Below, in pieces: positions 33,823 to 41,871 of a stretch of DNA of 64,000 nucleotides (position 1 is its first letter; every line of letters begins with the position of its first letter). Source of the DNA: Chromatocurvus halotolerans (GTDB lineage: Bacteria > Pseudomonadota > Gammaproteobacteria > Pseudomonadales > Halieaceae); the NCBI RefSeq assembly GCF_004340525.1, contig NZ_SLWX01000009.1, positions 62,001-126,000 on the forward strand, written 5' to 3'. Position numbers and translations under genes: made by a program. The notes under the pieces were generated by a model. It did no database searches, had not been told where the DNA came from, and saw only the letters and a list, made by a program, of their open reading frames with translations.

Positions 33823-34443
33823 ATGCCCGATGATTATGACAGTCACGCAGCGGAACGCGCTGCGCGCTACAACGCAATGAATCCGGAAGTCGTTCACGCG
33901 CCCTGGCTCTCGTTGCTGCAGGAGCGAACCACAGGGTTTGCCTGTGACATCGGCGCCGGGTCCGGCCGCGACGCCAACTGGCTGGCGGGAAAGGGCTGGG
34001 ATGTTATCGCCGTGGAACCCAGTGCCGGCATGCGCGAGCAGGCCATGAGTCAATCCCATCCTAACGTCAACTGGCTGGACGACAGCTTGCCGGACCTGAA
34101 GACACTTAGAGCGATGGGACACCGTTTCGACCTGGTGCTGCTGAGTGCCGTGTGGATGCATGTGGCGCCGGGTTCCCGGGAGCGTGCCTTTCGCATCCTC
34201 ACCGAACTGCTGAAGCCCGGTGGGCATTTGATCATTACCCTGCGTCACGGCTCCGACGAGGAAGAAAATCACCGGCGCGGTTTCCATCCGGTGCATGCCG
34301 GGGAAATCGAAAACTTCGCGCGATCCCGCGCCGTGGTCGTAACGCTGCGCGAGCGACGTCCGGACACGAACGGACGTGAACATCTCGAGTGGGAGACGGT
34401 GGTGGTGTTGGTGGGGATCGCCTGCCCTCCGCTGAGACACTGA
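33823..34443 (+). CDS. Class I SAM-dependent methyltransferase
   Basis: 206-aa enzyme. Motif I is ACDIGAGSGRDANWLAGKGW, motif II VIAVEPSAGM, then FDLVLLSAVWMHVAP and LLKPGGHLIITLRHG. The ATG at 33823 (MPDDYDSHAAERAARYNAM) matches the expected start; another ATG lies four codons upstream (33811). Substrate unknown. Its 3' end may be a junction: the last ten residues overlap the unrelated fragment that follows. Confidence 0.85.
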   Translation: MPDDYDSHAAERAARYNAMNPEVVHAPWLSLLQERTTGFACDIGAGSGRDANWLAGKGWDVIAVEPSAGMREQAMSQSHPNVNWLDDSLPDLKTLRAMGHRFDLVLLSAVWMHVAPGSRERAFRILTELLKPGGHLIITLRHGSDEEENHRRGFHPVHAGEIENFARSRAVVVTLRERRPDTNGREHLEWETVVVLVGIACPPLRH

Positions 34444-34649
34444 GCGACGCCCGCGGGCGGATCGTGGACTGGTGGGAAGTGGCTTATGCGACGACAGAAT
34501 GGCAGGAGCGCTTCCGGCTTGAGGCGGTGGCCGCATTGCCCGGCCTGTCGGATTCACCCACGCTGGACGATATCTACCAAGCGATGCGTCACCAGCGTGC
34601 GCGGCTGAAGTCGGATCAGCAGCTGGCGGAGTGGTCGCTGGGCGAGTAA
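34389..34649 (+). pseudogene. Probable C-terminal gene fragment, unrecognised
   Basis: 86-codon frame starting inside the methyltransferase gene in another frame. Only the part after about 34435 looks like real protein: ARGRIVDWWEVAYATTEWQE, then FRLEAVAALPGLSDSPTLDD and a helical end QRARLKSDQQLAEWSL. It has no start of its own outside the overlap and no Shine-Dalgarno, so I read it as the 3' remnant of a longer gene whose front was lost when the methyltransferase came to lie here. The family is not recognised. Confidence 0.5.
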
Positions 34650-34667
34650 CCAGGCGGGCAGCTCGAC

Positions 34668-34753
34668 ATCCGCCAAAGATCTGGGACCAGCAATCTCCGC
34701 GGAGATCTGTATCCGCCACAGATCCCGGACCAAAAATCTCCGCGGAGATTTTC
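34668..34753. repeat. Two tandem 43-bp repeats with an internal palindrome
   Basis: Copy 1 (34668-34710) and copy 2 (34711-34753) share about 35 of 43 bases. Each starts ATCCGCCA and holds the palindrome ATCTCCGCGGAGAT; in copy 2 this extends to AATCTCCGCGGAGATT. No gene is seen on these bases. Confidence 0.85.
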
Positions 34754-35016
34754 ATGCGCCGTTTCCCGAGCATCCCCTGTCTACAGGGTCAGGGAAGGTC
34801 CGGGCGGAACACACGTTCACTCTTTCGCACCTCAACCCCTGCAAACTGTCTGAAGCCCCTAATGCGCTGCCACTGTCGGGCTCGACGGCCAGCCACCGCA
34901 TCTCACCTACCCACGGCATCCAGGCGCTCAGTGCAGAATTCAGCACGCGATCATCGTTGGACGCCTGCAGCAGGCTGGGTTTGACGCCGTCGTCATACCA
35001 GGTTTCAAGCCGCGCC
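34754..35016. other. Gene-poor stretch, possible protein remnant on the minus strand
   Basis: No convincing gene. On the minus strand, right after the ArsC-like stop, one frame reads RLETWYDDGVKPSLL and later MPWVGEMRWLAVEPDSGSAL, which is protein-like but has no start codon or recognisable family. It may be the worn end of a lost gene. Confidence 0.3.
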
Positions 35017-35364
35017 TCAGCGAATCTCCAGCAGGCGCTCGTTAGGTCGGCCAAGTACGGCCTTTTTGCCGTTGATACCGATAGGGCGCTGAATGAGCCT
35101 GGGGTTGGCGGCCATGGCAGCAAAGACCGCATCATCGTCAGCATCGGTGGCCAGCCCTGCAGCTGCGGCATCCTTGTCACGCAGAAACGCCCGGGGGCTC
35201 ACCTTGCCCATCTTGACAGCAATATCCCGCAGTTCTGCTTCACTCAATTGCTCTGTCTTGTTCATGTATTTGCGGATCGTGGGCGCAATACCCTCCGACT
35301 CAAGCAGGGCCAGACCCTTCTTGGAGGATCCACAGCCGGGGTTGTGTATCAAAGTGTAAGTCAT
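35017..35364 (-). CDS. ArsC-family (arsenate reductase-like/Spx-like) protein
   Basis: 115-aa thioredoxin-fold protein of the ArsC/YffB family: MTYTLIHNPGCGSSKKGLAL with the active-site Cys followed by SS rather than the usual CX3S/R arrangement, IRKYMNKTEQLSEAEL, the RPIGINGKKAVLGRP loop and the end ERLLEIR. Glutaredoxin-dependent arsenate reductases use one N-terminal Cys plus the RP loop, both present, but no arsR or arsB gene is nearby, so arsenate reduction is not established. The ATG at 35364 follows GAGAG. Confidence 0.85.
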   Translation of the reverse strand: MTYTLIHNPGCGSSKKGLALLESEGIAPTIRKYMNKTEQLSEAELRDIAVKMGKVSPRAFLRDKDAAAAGLATDADDDAVFAAMAANPRLIQRPIGINGKKAVLGRPNERLLEIR

Positions 35365-35500
35365 GCCGAGCTCTCTCATGTGCTATAGGTGATGGGATTA
35401 CGCATGGCCGGCCGCTTCCGGCACGCGGTGGAACGTATCTGGCGCAACTGGCTTGCTCGGCGCAGTGGTCGAGCGAAGCTGTTCTGTCGACCCTTCATTT

Positions 35501-35556
35501 TACTCGCTACTCGCTACTCGCTACTCGCTACTCGCTACTCGCTACTCGCTACTCGC
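35501..35556. repeat. Heptanucleotide minisatellite (TACTCGC) x8
   Basis: Eight perfect head-to-tail copies of TACTCGC. The minus-strand M20 gene ends inside the array: its TAG stop (35549-35551) and its final Glu codon are repeat units. Copy number is likely variable through slippage. The flanking 35365-35500 holds no gene. Confidence 0.95.
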
Positions 35557-36844
35557 TCAGCGCCAGTACTGCCCGATAGAGCACCTCCGCCCCCTTCGCC
35601 AGCGCCTCCTTGCTTGTGTATTCCCGCGGTGAGTGGCTCACGCCATCCCGGCTGGGCACAAAAATCATCCCCGTCGCCCAACGCGCGGCCATGTTCTGCG
35701 CATCGTGGCCCGCACCGCTTGGCATCGCCATGCTGCTGTAGCCTAGCTCGTCCGCCGCGGCCCGGATTGCCGCCTGAATCTGTGGGTCTGTCGGCGCCGC
35801 AGTATGGGAGAGAGCGTGCTCAATGGTGATCTCCACGTCGCCGGCCTCTGCAATGGCATCGGCGCGTTCGCGGATACGTGAAAAGGCGTCGGCAATCTGC
35901 GTGCTGTCCAGATCGCGCATCTCCAGCACCAGTTCCACGCGGCCGGGCACGATATTGGATACGTTCGGTTGCACTGCAAGCTCACCCACCGTGCCTACCA
36001 GCCGCCCGCCCACGGCGTTCACGGAGTCGTTCACCGCAACCACCAGCTTCGAGGCGGCGAGAAGGGCGTCCTGCCGCGCGTTCATCGGCGTGGTGCCGGC
36101 GTGGTTGGCGCTGCCCTCTACGGTGATGGACCACTGCTCGATACCCACGATGCCCTCGACGACGCCGATATCGATGCCGGCATCGTCGAGGTAGGGACCC
36201 TGCTCGATGTGCAGTTCGATAAAGGCAGCGAGCTCATCCGCCGAGCGCTCGGCCATGGACACCTTCCCGCTCATGCCGCCCACAAAGTCCATGCCCTTGG
36301 CGACGCTGCGGCCGCTGTTGGTGACAAAGTCCAGCTCGTCCGCGGTGAGCTTGCCGATCATCGCGGCGCTGCCGAAGAGCCCATCCTCCTCGGCCACGAA
36401 AACGATCAGCTCCAGGGGATGGCGGGTGGCGATGTCTGCCTCCTTGAGCATGGACATGACCTCCATGGCAGCGACGGTACCGGCCTGCCCGTCGTAACTG
36501 CCCCCGTTGGGCACGGAGTCGATATGCGAGCCGAAAGCGACCGCGGGCAGCTGGGGGTCGGTGCCGGGCCGCGTGGCGATGATATTGCCGGCCGCATCCA
36601 CGCGAATCCTCAGGCCCAGGTTTGCAAGCTCTGGCAGCAGCCATTCCCGCGCCCTTCTGTCCGCTTCGCCAAAGCCCGGCCGGGAGGTGCCACCGTCCGG
36701 CGTGCCGCCGAAGGTTGCGAGCCTGTCGATGCGCGCCTGGATGCGTTCGGGGTCAGCCGCGACCTGAGCGAGGGCAGGGAAGGTGAGCAATGTTGCGAGC
36801 AGAGTCGCGACCGGTGCAACGGTTTTCAGCAGGCAGTCTGGCAT
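35549..36844 (-). CDS. Secreted M20 amidase / N-carbamoyl-amino-acid hydrolase-like
   Basis: 431-aa Zn-dependent amidohydrolase of the M20 family (hydantoinase/carbamoylase, allantoate amidohydrolase branch). A signal peptide ends at LTFPALAQ. Metal ligands: SHIDSVPNGGSYDGQAG (His, Asp), FVAEEDGLFGS (Glu pair), ELHIEQGPYLDD, and a late His in GVSHSPREYTS. The dimerisation lid SANHAGTTPMNARQDAL is present. It would hydrolyse an N-carbamoyl or N-acyl amide; a secreted form is less common than the cytosolic one. An ATCAGATCTGAT palindrome lies 50 bases upstream of its ATG. Confidence 0.9.
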   Translation of the reverse strand: MPDCLLKTVAPVATLLATLLTFPALAQVAADPERIQARIDRLATFGGTPDGGTSRPGFGEADRRAREWLLPELANLGLRIRVDAAGNIIATRPGTDPQLPAVAFGSHIDSVPNGGSYDGQAGTVAAMEVMSMLKEADIATRHPLELIVFVAEEDGLFGSAAMIGKLTADELDFVTNSGRSVAKGMDFVGGMSGKVSMAERSADELAAFIELHIEQGPYLDDAGIDIGVVEGIVGIEQWSITVEGSANHAGTTPMNARQDALLAASKLVVAVNDSVNAVGGRLVGTVGELAVQPNVSNIVPGRVELVLEMRDLDSTQIADAFSRIRERADAIAEAGDVEITIEHALSHTAAPTDPQIQAAIRAAADELGYSSMAMPSGAGHDAQNMAARWATGMIFVPSRDGVSHSPREYTSKEALAKGAEVLYRAVLALSE

Positions 36845-36893
36845 GGCGTTTTTTCCTCGGTGGCTACGGCCAACCAGGGAAACCTTACACCGG

Positions 36894-36905
36894 ATCAGAT
36901 CTGAT
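36894..36905. promoter_or_regulatory. Palindrome ATCAGATCTGAT upstream of the M20 gene
   Basis: Perfect 12-bp palindrome between the AraC-type gene and the M20 gene start (36844, leftward). Position suits an operator or promoter-proximal site; no partner copy was noticed in the window. Confidence 0.35.
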
Positions 36906-36939
36906 GTTCACGGAAATTGTGGCCCTGGTGATACTCACG

Positions 36940-37821
36940 TCACCGTCTTACCGACTCCCGATAACCCTTCGGCGACACACCCACCACCCCCTTGAATGCC
37001 CGCGAGAAATACAGCGCATCCGTATAGCCCAGCTCTTGGGCAATACTGCCGATGCTGCGCCGCGAGGTATCCAGCATGCGGCATGCCGCCTCCATTTTCA
37101 GGTGCAGGAAGTGCTTGATCGGCGAGTAGCCGGTCAGTGCCTTGTAGCGGTTGGCAAAATGAAAGCGCGACAGGTTGGCGAGCCGGGCCAGGTCGTCCAG
37201 TGACAGGGGTTTGTCGATGTTCGCGCGCATGTAGTCCTGCAGGCGCGTGAGGTCCAGTTCGCCGGGCTGCGCGGCGCGACGCTGGCTGGCGGCCAGCGCA
37301 AACTGGGTGAACAGGTGGCGCAGGTGATTGGCAGCGTTGACAAAGGCGGCCAGGCTGTAGCCGGTGCTGCGTACTGCCAGCAGGCTGTCGAAGCTGGCGA
37401 TCAGCGCGGGGTGCACGTCCACCTCGACTACCGGTTTCCCCGGACGATAGCCCAGGTAATCCATGAAGGCGCCGGCATTGTCGCCGCGGCAGTGCACCCA
37501 GTACAGGTGCCAGGGGTCCCGGCTGCTGGCGCGGTACTCGTGGGCAAGCCCCTGGGGCAGCAGCATCAGGCTGCCGGGACCGGCGGCATGGGTTGAGCCG
37601 CCAGCCTGCAGGACACCGTGACCGGCCGTGCAGTAGATCACGAGGTTGTCGTCGTGGCGCTCCCGGCGCATGCGGTGGCCGTGTGCATGCGGATAGAATC
37701 CCATGGCGGTAGGGAAGCAATCCTGGGTCAGGGGGTTGCGCTGCAGGGCCGCCAGGATAAACCCGGGCGAGACGAAGCGTATGCCATTGTGTGGCAGCGG
37801 CCACTCGGATGGTGCACTCAT
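36940..37821 (-). CDS. mmsR: AraC-family regulator (MmsR-like)
   Basis: 293-aa activator: N-terminal AraC-type ligand-binding cupin (about 40-170; YPHAHGHRMRRERHDDNLVI) and C-terminal double HTH (LDDLARLANLSRFHFANRYK, then IGSIAQELGYTDALYFSRAF). It is divergent from mmsA, as MmsR is from mmsAB in Pseudomonas aeruginosa, so it probably activates the valine operon in response to a pathway intermediate such as 3-hydroxyisobutyrate; this is by analogy. The ATG at 37821 is preferred (GGAGAG upstream); the open frame continues upstream to 37905. Confidence 0.88.
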   Translation of the reverse strand: MSAPSEWPLPHNGIRFVSPGFILAALQRNPLTQDCFPTAMGFYPHAHGHRMRRERHDDNLVIYCTAGHGVLQAGGSTHAAGPGSLMLLPQGLAHEYRASSRDPWHLYWVHCRGDNAGAFMDYLGYRPGKPVVEVDVHPALIASFDSLLAVRSTGYSLAAFVNAANHLRHLFTQFALAASQRRAAQPGELDLTRLQDYMRANIDKPLSLDDLARLANLSRFHFANRYKALTGYSPIKHFLHLKMEAACRMLDTSRRSIGSIAQELGYTDALYFSRAFKGVVGVSPKGYRESVRR

Positions 37822-37902
37822 CGTGGGTTCTCTCCCGCTGGCGTGGGCGTCAGCAAGATAGTCCATGTATCCCGCAATTTCGTCAATGGCAGGGGGTCGA
37901 TG

Positions 37903-37935
37903 CAACTGCTAGAGTTGGGTGATTATCACGATAAT
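37903..37935. promoter_or_regulatory. Two inverted repeats in the mmsR-mmsA intergenic region
   Basis: CAACT-GCTAG-AGTTG (37903-37917) and ATTAT-CACG-ATAAT (37922-37935) lie just before the mmsA start at 37952 and between the divergent genes. They may be regulator sites or part of the promoter. By-eye finding. Confidence 0.35.
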
Positions 37936-37951
37936 GTCACAGAGGTGTTGC

Positions 37952-39457
37952 ATGACCCGTCAGGTTCCGCTGTTTATCAACGGCGAGTTCGTCCAGAGTG
38001 CGAGTAACGACAAGCGCGATGTTCTCAATCCCGCCACCCAGGCCGTGCTGGCCGAAGTGCCCTTCGCCACGCCCGATGAGGTGGACGTGGCCGTCGCCAG
38101 CGCAAAGGACGCCTTCCAGACCTGGCGCGATGTGCCGGTGGCGGAGCGCGCGCGCCTGATGATGCGCTACCAGGCGCTGCTCAAGGCGTACCACGACGAA
38201 CTCGGCGAAATCCTTGCCCACGACACGGGCAAGACCTTCGAGGATGCCAAGGGTGACGTCTGGCGCGGCATCGAAGTGGTGGAACAGGCAGCCAATATCC
38301 CGTCCAACATGATGGGTGAGACGGTGGAGAATGTTGCCAACGGCATCGATACCTACACCTATATTCAGCCCTTGGGCGTTTGCGTTGGCATCACGCCGTT
38401 CAACTTTCCGGCCATGATCCCGCTGTGGATGTTCCCGCTGGCCATCGCCGCCGGCAATACCTTCGTGCTCAAGCCCTCCGAGCAGGTTCCTCTTACGCCG
38501 GTGCGGCTGGTGGAACTCTTCATCGAGGCGGGAGCGCCCAAGGGCGTGCTCAACATGGTTCACGGCGGTCCCGACCAGGTCAACCAGCTGCTTGAGCACC
38601 CGGACGTCAGGGCGGCGTCCTTCGTCGGCTCCAGCCATGTGGGCGAGCACATCTACCGCACCGGCACGGCGGCGGGCAAGCGCGTGCAGTGCATGATGGG
38701 CGCCAAGAACCACATGGTAATCATGCCGGACGCAGACCCGAATGCGGTACTGAACGCCCTGGTGGGTTCATCGGTGGGCGCCGGTGGCCAGCGCTGCATG
38801 GGCATCTCGGTCGCCATGTTCGTGGGTGACTCAAGCCAGCTGATCGACGCCCTGGCCGAGCGCCTTGCCACGGCTCAGCCGGGTGTCTGGGACGACGCAT
38901 CGGCGTCTTATGGCCCATTGATTTCTCCGCAGGCGCGCGAGCGCGTGCTGGGGCTGATCAGCAAGGGCACGGAAGAGGGCGCCACCTGCCTGCTGGATGG
39001 CAGTGACTGCACGGTCGACGGTTATCCCGACGGTAACTGGGTTGGGCCCACCCTCTTCAAGGATGTGACTCCCGAGATGAGCATCTATAAGGAAGAGATC
39101 TTTGGCCCGGTGCTGTGCTGCATGCAGGTGGAGACGCTGGAGGAGGCCATCGCCCAGATCAACAGTCTCGAGGTCGGCAATGGGGTTTCCCTGTTCACGG
39201 CCTCAGGCGGTGCGGCGCGCAAGTTCCAGCACGAGATCCTGGTGGGGCAGGTGGGGATCAACATCCCGATTCCGGTACCGCTGCCGTTCTTCTCCTTCAC
39301 CGGCTGGCGCGGTTCCTTCCGCGGCGACCTGCACGCCTACGGCAAGCAGGCGGTTCGCTTCTACACCGAAACCAAGACCATTACCGCGAAGTGGAGCTTC
39401 CAGGAGCCGGCTGCGACTGGGGGTGGGCAGCCGAACATGAGCATCAACCTGCGCTGA
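37952..39457 (+). CDS. mmsA: Methylmalonate-semialdehyde dehydrogenase (CoA-acylating) MmsA
   Basis: 501-aa enzyme that turns methylmalonate semialdehyde plus CoA and NAD into propionyl-CoA, last step of valine breakdown. Motifs: [20 protein letters not shown], a [10 protein letters not shown] stretch, [14 protein letters not shown] and the catalytic Cys282 in [15 protein letters not shown]. The Gln-Arg-Cys-Met sequence is characteristic of MmsA. C-terminal [20 protein letters not shown] is typical. The ATG at 37952 follows AGAGGT. First gene of the valine operon. Confidence 0.95.
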   Translation: MTRQVPLFINGEFVQSASNDKRDVLNPATQAVLAEVPFATPDEVDVAVASAKDAFQTWRDVPVAERARLMMRYQALLKAYHDELGEILAHDTGKTFEDAKGDVWRGIEVVEQAANIPSNMMGETVENVANGIDTYTYIQPLGVCVGITPFNFPAMIPLWMFPLAIAAGNTFVLKPSEQVPLTPVRLVELFIEAGAPKGVLNMVHGGPDQVNQLLEHPDVRAASFVGSSHVGEHIYRTGTAAGKRVQCMMGAKNHMVIMPDADPNAVLNALVGSSVGAGGQRCMGISVAMFVGDSSQLIDALAERLATAQPGVWDDASASYGPLISPQARERVLGLISKGTEEGATCLLDGSDCTVDGYPDGNWVGPTLFKDVTPEMSIYKEEIFGPVLCCMQVETLEEAIAQINSLEVGNGVSLFTASGGAARKFQHEILVGQVGINIPIPVPLPFFSFTGWRGSFRGDLHAYGKQAVRFYTETKTITAKWSFQEPAATGGGQPNMSINLR

Positions 39458-39491
39458 AGCCAGGTAAACCAGGCGGGACGGGAGACAATAC

Positions 39492-40652
39492 GTGGATTTT
39501 GCATTGAGTGAAGACCAGCAGGCCTATGTCGACAGCGCCAAGGCCTTTGCGGACAAGGAACTGGCGCCCAACGCGGCGCTCTGGGATGCCGAATCGGTAT
39601 TCCCGAAAGACGTCCTGGCCCGGGCCGGTGAACTCGGCTTCATGGGCATGTACACGCCGGAGTCTGCCGGTGGCCTGGGCATGGGTCGGCTGGATGCCAG
39701 CCTGATCGTGGAGGAGCTGTCCAGGGGCTGCACCACCACCGCGGCCTTCCTGACCATCCACAACATGGCCACCAGCATGATCGGCAAGTACTGCAACGAG
39801 CAGACCATCGAGGAGTGGTGCCCGTCGCTGGTTACCGGCGAAAAGCTGGCCTCCTACTGTCTGACCGAGCCCGGTGCCGGCTCTGACGCGGCCAAGCTGC
39901 GCACCCGCGCCGAGCGCGATGGCGATGACTACGTTATCAACGGTAGCAAGGTGTTCATTTCCGGCGCCGGCGAAACCGACGTGCTGGTGGTGATGCTGCG
40001 CACCGGTGATGAGGGCGCCAAAGGCGTGACCGCCGTGCTCGTGCCAGCCAATGCCGAGGGCATCAGCTACGGCAAGAAGGAAGAGAAGATGGGCTGGAAT
40101 GCCCAGCCGACCCGCGCCGTGACCTTCGACAACGTGCGTGTTCCGGTTCGCTATCGCCTTGGCGAGGAAGGGCAGGGCTTTGCCATCGCCATGGAAGGGC
40201 TGGACGGCGGACGTATCAACATTGCCACCTGCAGCGTCGGCACTGCGCAGCAGGCCCTGGAGGAGGCCGCGGCTTACGTGCAGGAGCGGGAGCAGTTCGG
40301 CCAGTCCATCGCCACCTTCCAGGCCACCCAGTTCAAGCTCGCCGACATGCTCACCGAACTGGTCGCTGCCCGGCAGATGATCCGCCTGGCGGCCAGCAAG
40401 CTGGATAACAAGGCACCCGAGGCGACCACGTATTGTGCCATGGCCAAGCGCTTCGCCACGGACGCCGGTTTCCATATCTGCAACGACGCGTTGCAGCTTT
40501 TCGGGGGCTACGGTTATATCAAGGAATACCCCATGGAGCGGCACGTGCGCGACACCCGCGTGCACCAGATTCTCGAGGGCACCAACGAGATCATGCGCGT
40601 GATTATCAGCCGCCGAATGTTGATGGAAGGGGCGCTGGCGGTGATACGCTAG
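39492..40652 (+). CDS. Isobutyryl-CoA dehydrogenase (acyl-CoA dehydrogenase)
   Basis: 386-aa flavoprotein that oxidises isobutyryl-CoA to methacrylyl-CoA. Motifs: YCLTEPGAGSDAAKLRT, KVFISGAGETDVLVVM, REQFGQSIATFQATQFKLAD, and FGGYGYIKEYPMER with the catalytic base Glu362 in LEGTNEIMRV. Placement between mmsA and the HIBCH-type gene supports a branched-chain substrate. The start is GTG 39492 (MDFALSEDQ). Electrons pass to ETF, not encoded here. Confidence 0.93.
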   Translation: MDFALSEDQQAYVDSAKAFADKELAPNAALWDAESVFPKDVLARAGELGFMGMYTPESAGGLGMGRLDASLIVEELSRGCTTTAAFLTIHNMATSMIGKYCNEQTIEEWCPSLVTGEKLASYCLTEPGAGSDAAKLRTRAERDGDDYVINGSKVFISGAGETDVLVVMLRTGDEGAKGVTAVLVPANAEGISYGKKEEKMGWNAQPTRAVTFDNVRVPVRYRLGEEGQGFAIAMEGLDGGRINIATCSVGTAQQALEEAAAYVQEREQFGQSIATFQATQFKLADMLTELVAARQMIRLAASKLDNKAPEATTYCAMAKRFATDAGFHICNDALQLFGGYGYIKEYPMERHVRDTRVHQILEGTNEIMRVIISRRMLMEGALAVIR

Positions 40653-40704
40653 TTTTCTCCACACGCCAAGTTTCGCGAGACGCCAACAACAGACAGGATA
40701 CGAC

Positions 40705-41817
40705 ATGTCAGATTCACCGGTGCTGATCACCGAACAGGATTCCGCCCAGGGCGCGCTCGGCGTCATCACGCTGAACGTGCCGAAAACGCTCAACTCGCTC
40801 ACGCTGGAGATGGTTGAGTTGATCCAGGGGGCACTGAACCGCTGGCGCCGCGATGACAATATTGCCGCCGTGTTTATCGCCGGTAGCGGCGACCGCGCGC
40901 TGTGCGCCGGCGGCGATGTGCAGGCCCTGCACGCGTCGGCTGTGGAAAAGCCCGGGGGGCCCTGCCTCTACGCAGAGAGTTTCTTCACCCACGAATACCG
41001 CATGAACTACACGCTGCACACCTACCCCAAGCCGATTGTCTGCTGGGGCAGCGGTATCGTCATGGGCGGGGGCCTGGGCATCATGTCCGGCTGTAGCCAC
41101 CGGGTGGTAACGGAGACCACGCGCATTGCGATGCCCGAGATCACCATCGCCCTGTTCCCGGACGTCGGCGGCAGCTGGTTTCTGAATCACATGCCCGGCA
41201 GCATCGGACGCTTTCTCGCCCTCACCGGCGCCCACATCAATGCGGCGGATGCCCTGTATGTCGGTCTGGCAGACCGCTTCATTACCAGTGATCGCTGCAA
41301 CAGCGTCATGGAGCAGCTGCTCGCCCAGAGCTGGACTCAGGACCCCGGGGAGAATCACGGCCTGGTGCAGGATGTGCTGCGCGCGGCGGCGAAGGCGAGT
41401 GCCGCGCAGCAGCCCGAGGGCCAGGTCGCGGCACACCGCGCGCAGATTGCCACCCTGTGCGACGCCAACACGATTCACGGCGTGGTGGACAACATCCTCG
41501 CGCTGGACACCGACGACACGTGGCTGTCCCGGGCGCGGGACAGCCTCGCCAACGGATCACCGCTGGCGGCGCTGCGCATCGACCGTCAGCTCACAGTTAC
41601 CCGTCACAGCTCACTCAAGCAGGTCTTCCAGGCGGAAATCCAGCTGGCCACCCAGATTGTCCGCCATCCGGAATTTGCCGAGGGCGTGCGCGCTCTGCTG
41701 ATCGACAAGGACCGCAATCCGGCCTGGCAGTACGCCACCACCCGTGACGTTCCCGCCGAGGTACTGGACGGGTTCTTTGTCGCGCCCTGGGATACCAACC
41801 CCCTGGTTGATCTCTAG
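40705..41817 (+). CDS. 3-hydroxyisobutyryl-CoA hydrolase (enoyl-CoA hydratase/isomerase family)
   Basis: 370-aa crotonase-fold protein. The length and the sequences CAGGDVQALHAS, GGGLGIMSGCSHRVV and MPEITIALFPDVGGSWFL match HIBYL-CoA hydrolase, in which the Glu and Asp of that last motif are catalytic. It releases 3-hydroxyisobutyrate from the CoA ester, so the next gene (mmsB) can oxidise it. No short-chain enoyl-CoA hydratase for methacrylyl-CoA is seen in this operon; that step may be encoded elsewhere. ACAGGA precedes the ATG. Confidence 0.9.
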   Translation: MSDSPVLITEQDSAQGALGVITLNVPKTLNSLTLEMVELIQGALNRWRRDDNIAAVFIAGSGDRALCAGGDVQALHASAVEKPGGPCLYAESFFTHEYRMNYTLHTYPKPIVCWGSGIVMGGGLGIMSGCSHRVVTETTRIAMPEITIALFPDVGGSWFLNHMPGSIGRFLALTGAHINAADALYVGLADRFITSDRCNSVMEQLLAQSWTQDPGENHGLVQDVLRAAAKASAAQQPEGQVAAHRAQIATLCDANTIHGVVDNILALDTDDTWLSRARDSLANGSPLAALRIDRQLTVTRHSSLKQVFQAEIQLATQIVRHPEFAEGVRALLIDKDRNPAWQYATTRDVPAEVLDGFFVAPWDTNPLVDL

Positions 41818-41818
41818 C

Positions 41819-41842
41819 GCGAGCGCAGCCCGCCGCGCTCGC
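41819..41842. other. GC hairpin between the hydrolase gene and mmsB
   Basis: Perfect 8-bp stem (GCGAGCGC / GCGCTCGC) with an 8-nt loop right after the hydrolase stop. No T-run follows, so it is more likely an mRNA-stabilising or attenuating element than a terminator. Confidence 0.5.
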
Positions 41843-41871
41843 AACCGTCAACAACTTCCGGAGAACAGAAC

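Noticed and set aside
34668-34753. CRISPR-like repeat pair
   Set aside because: Copies are directly adjacent with no spacer, only two of them, and no cas gene.
35017-35364. Arsenic-resistance locus
   Set aside because: Only an ArsC-like protein is present, with no arsR, arsB or acr3, and family members have other redox roles.
35501-35556. Heptamer array as a replication iteron set
   Set aside because: Seven-base units with no gap and no DnaA box or rep gene nearby; better explained as a minisatellite.
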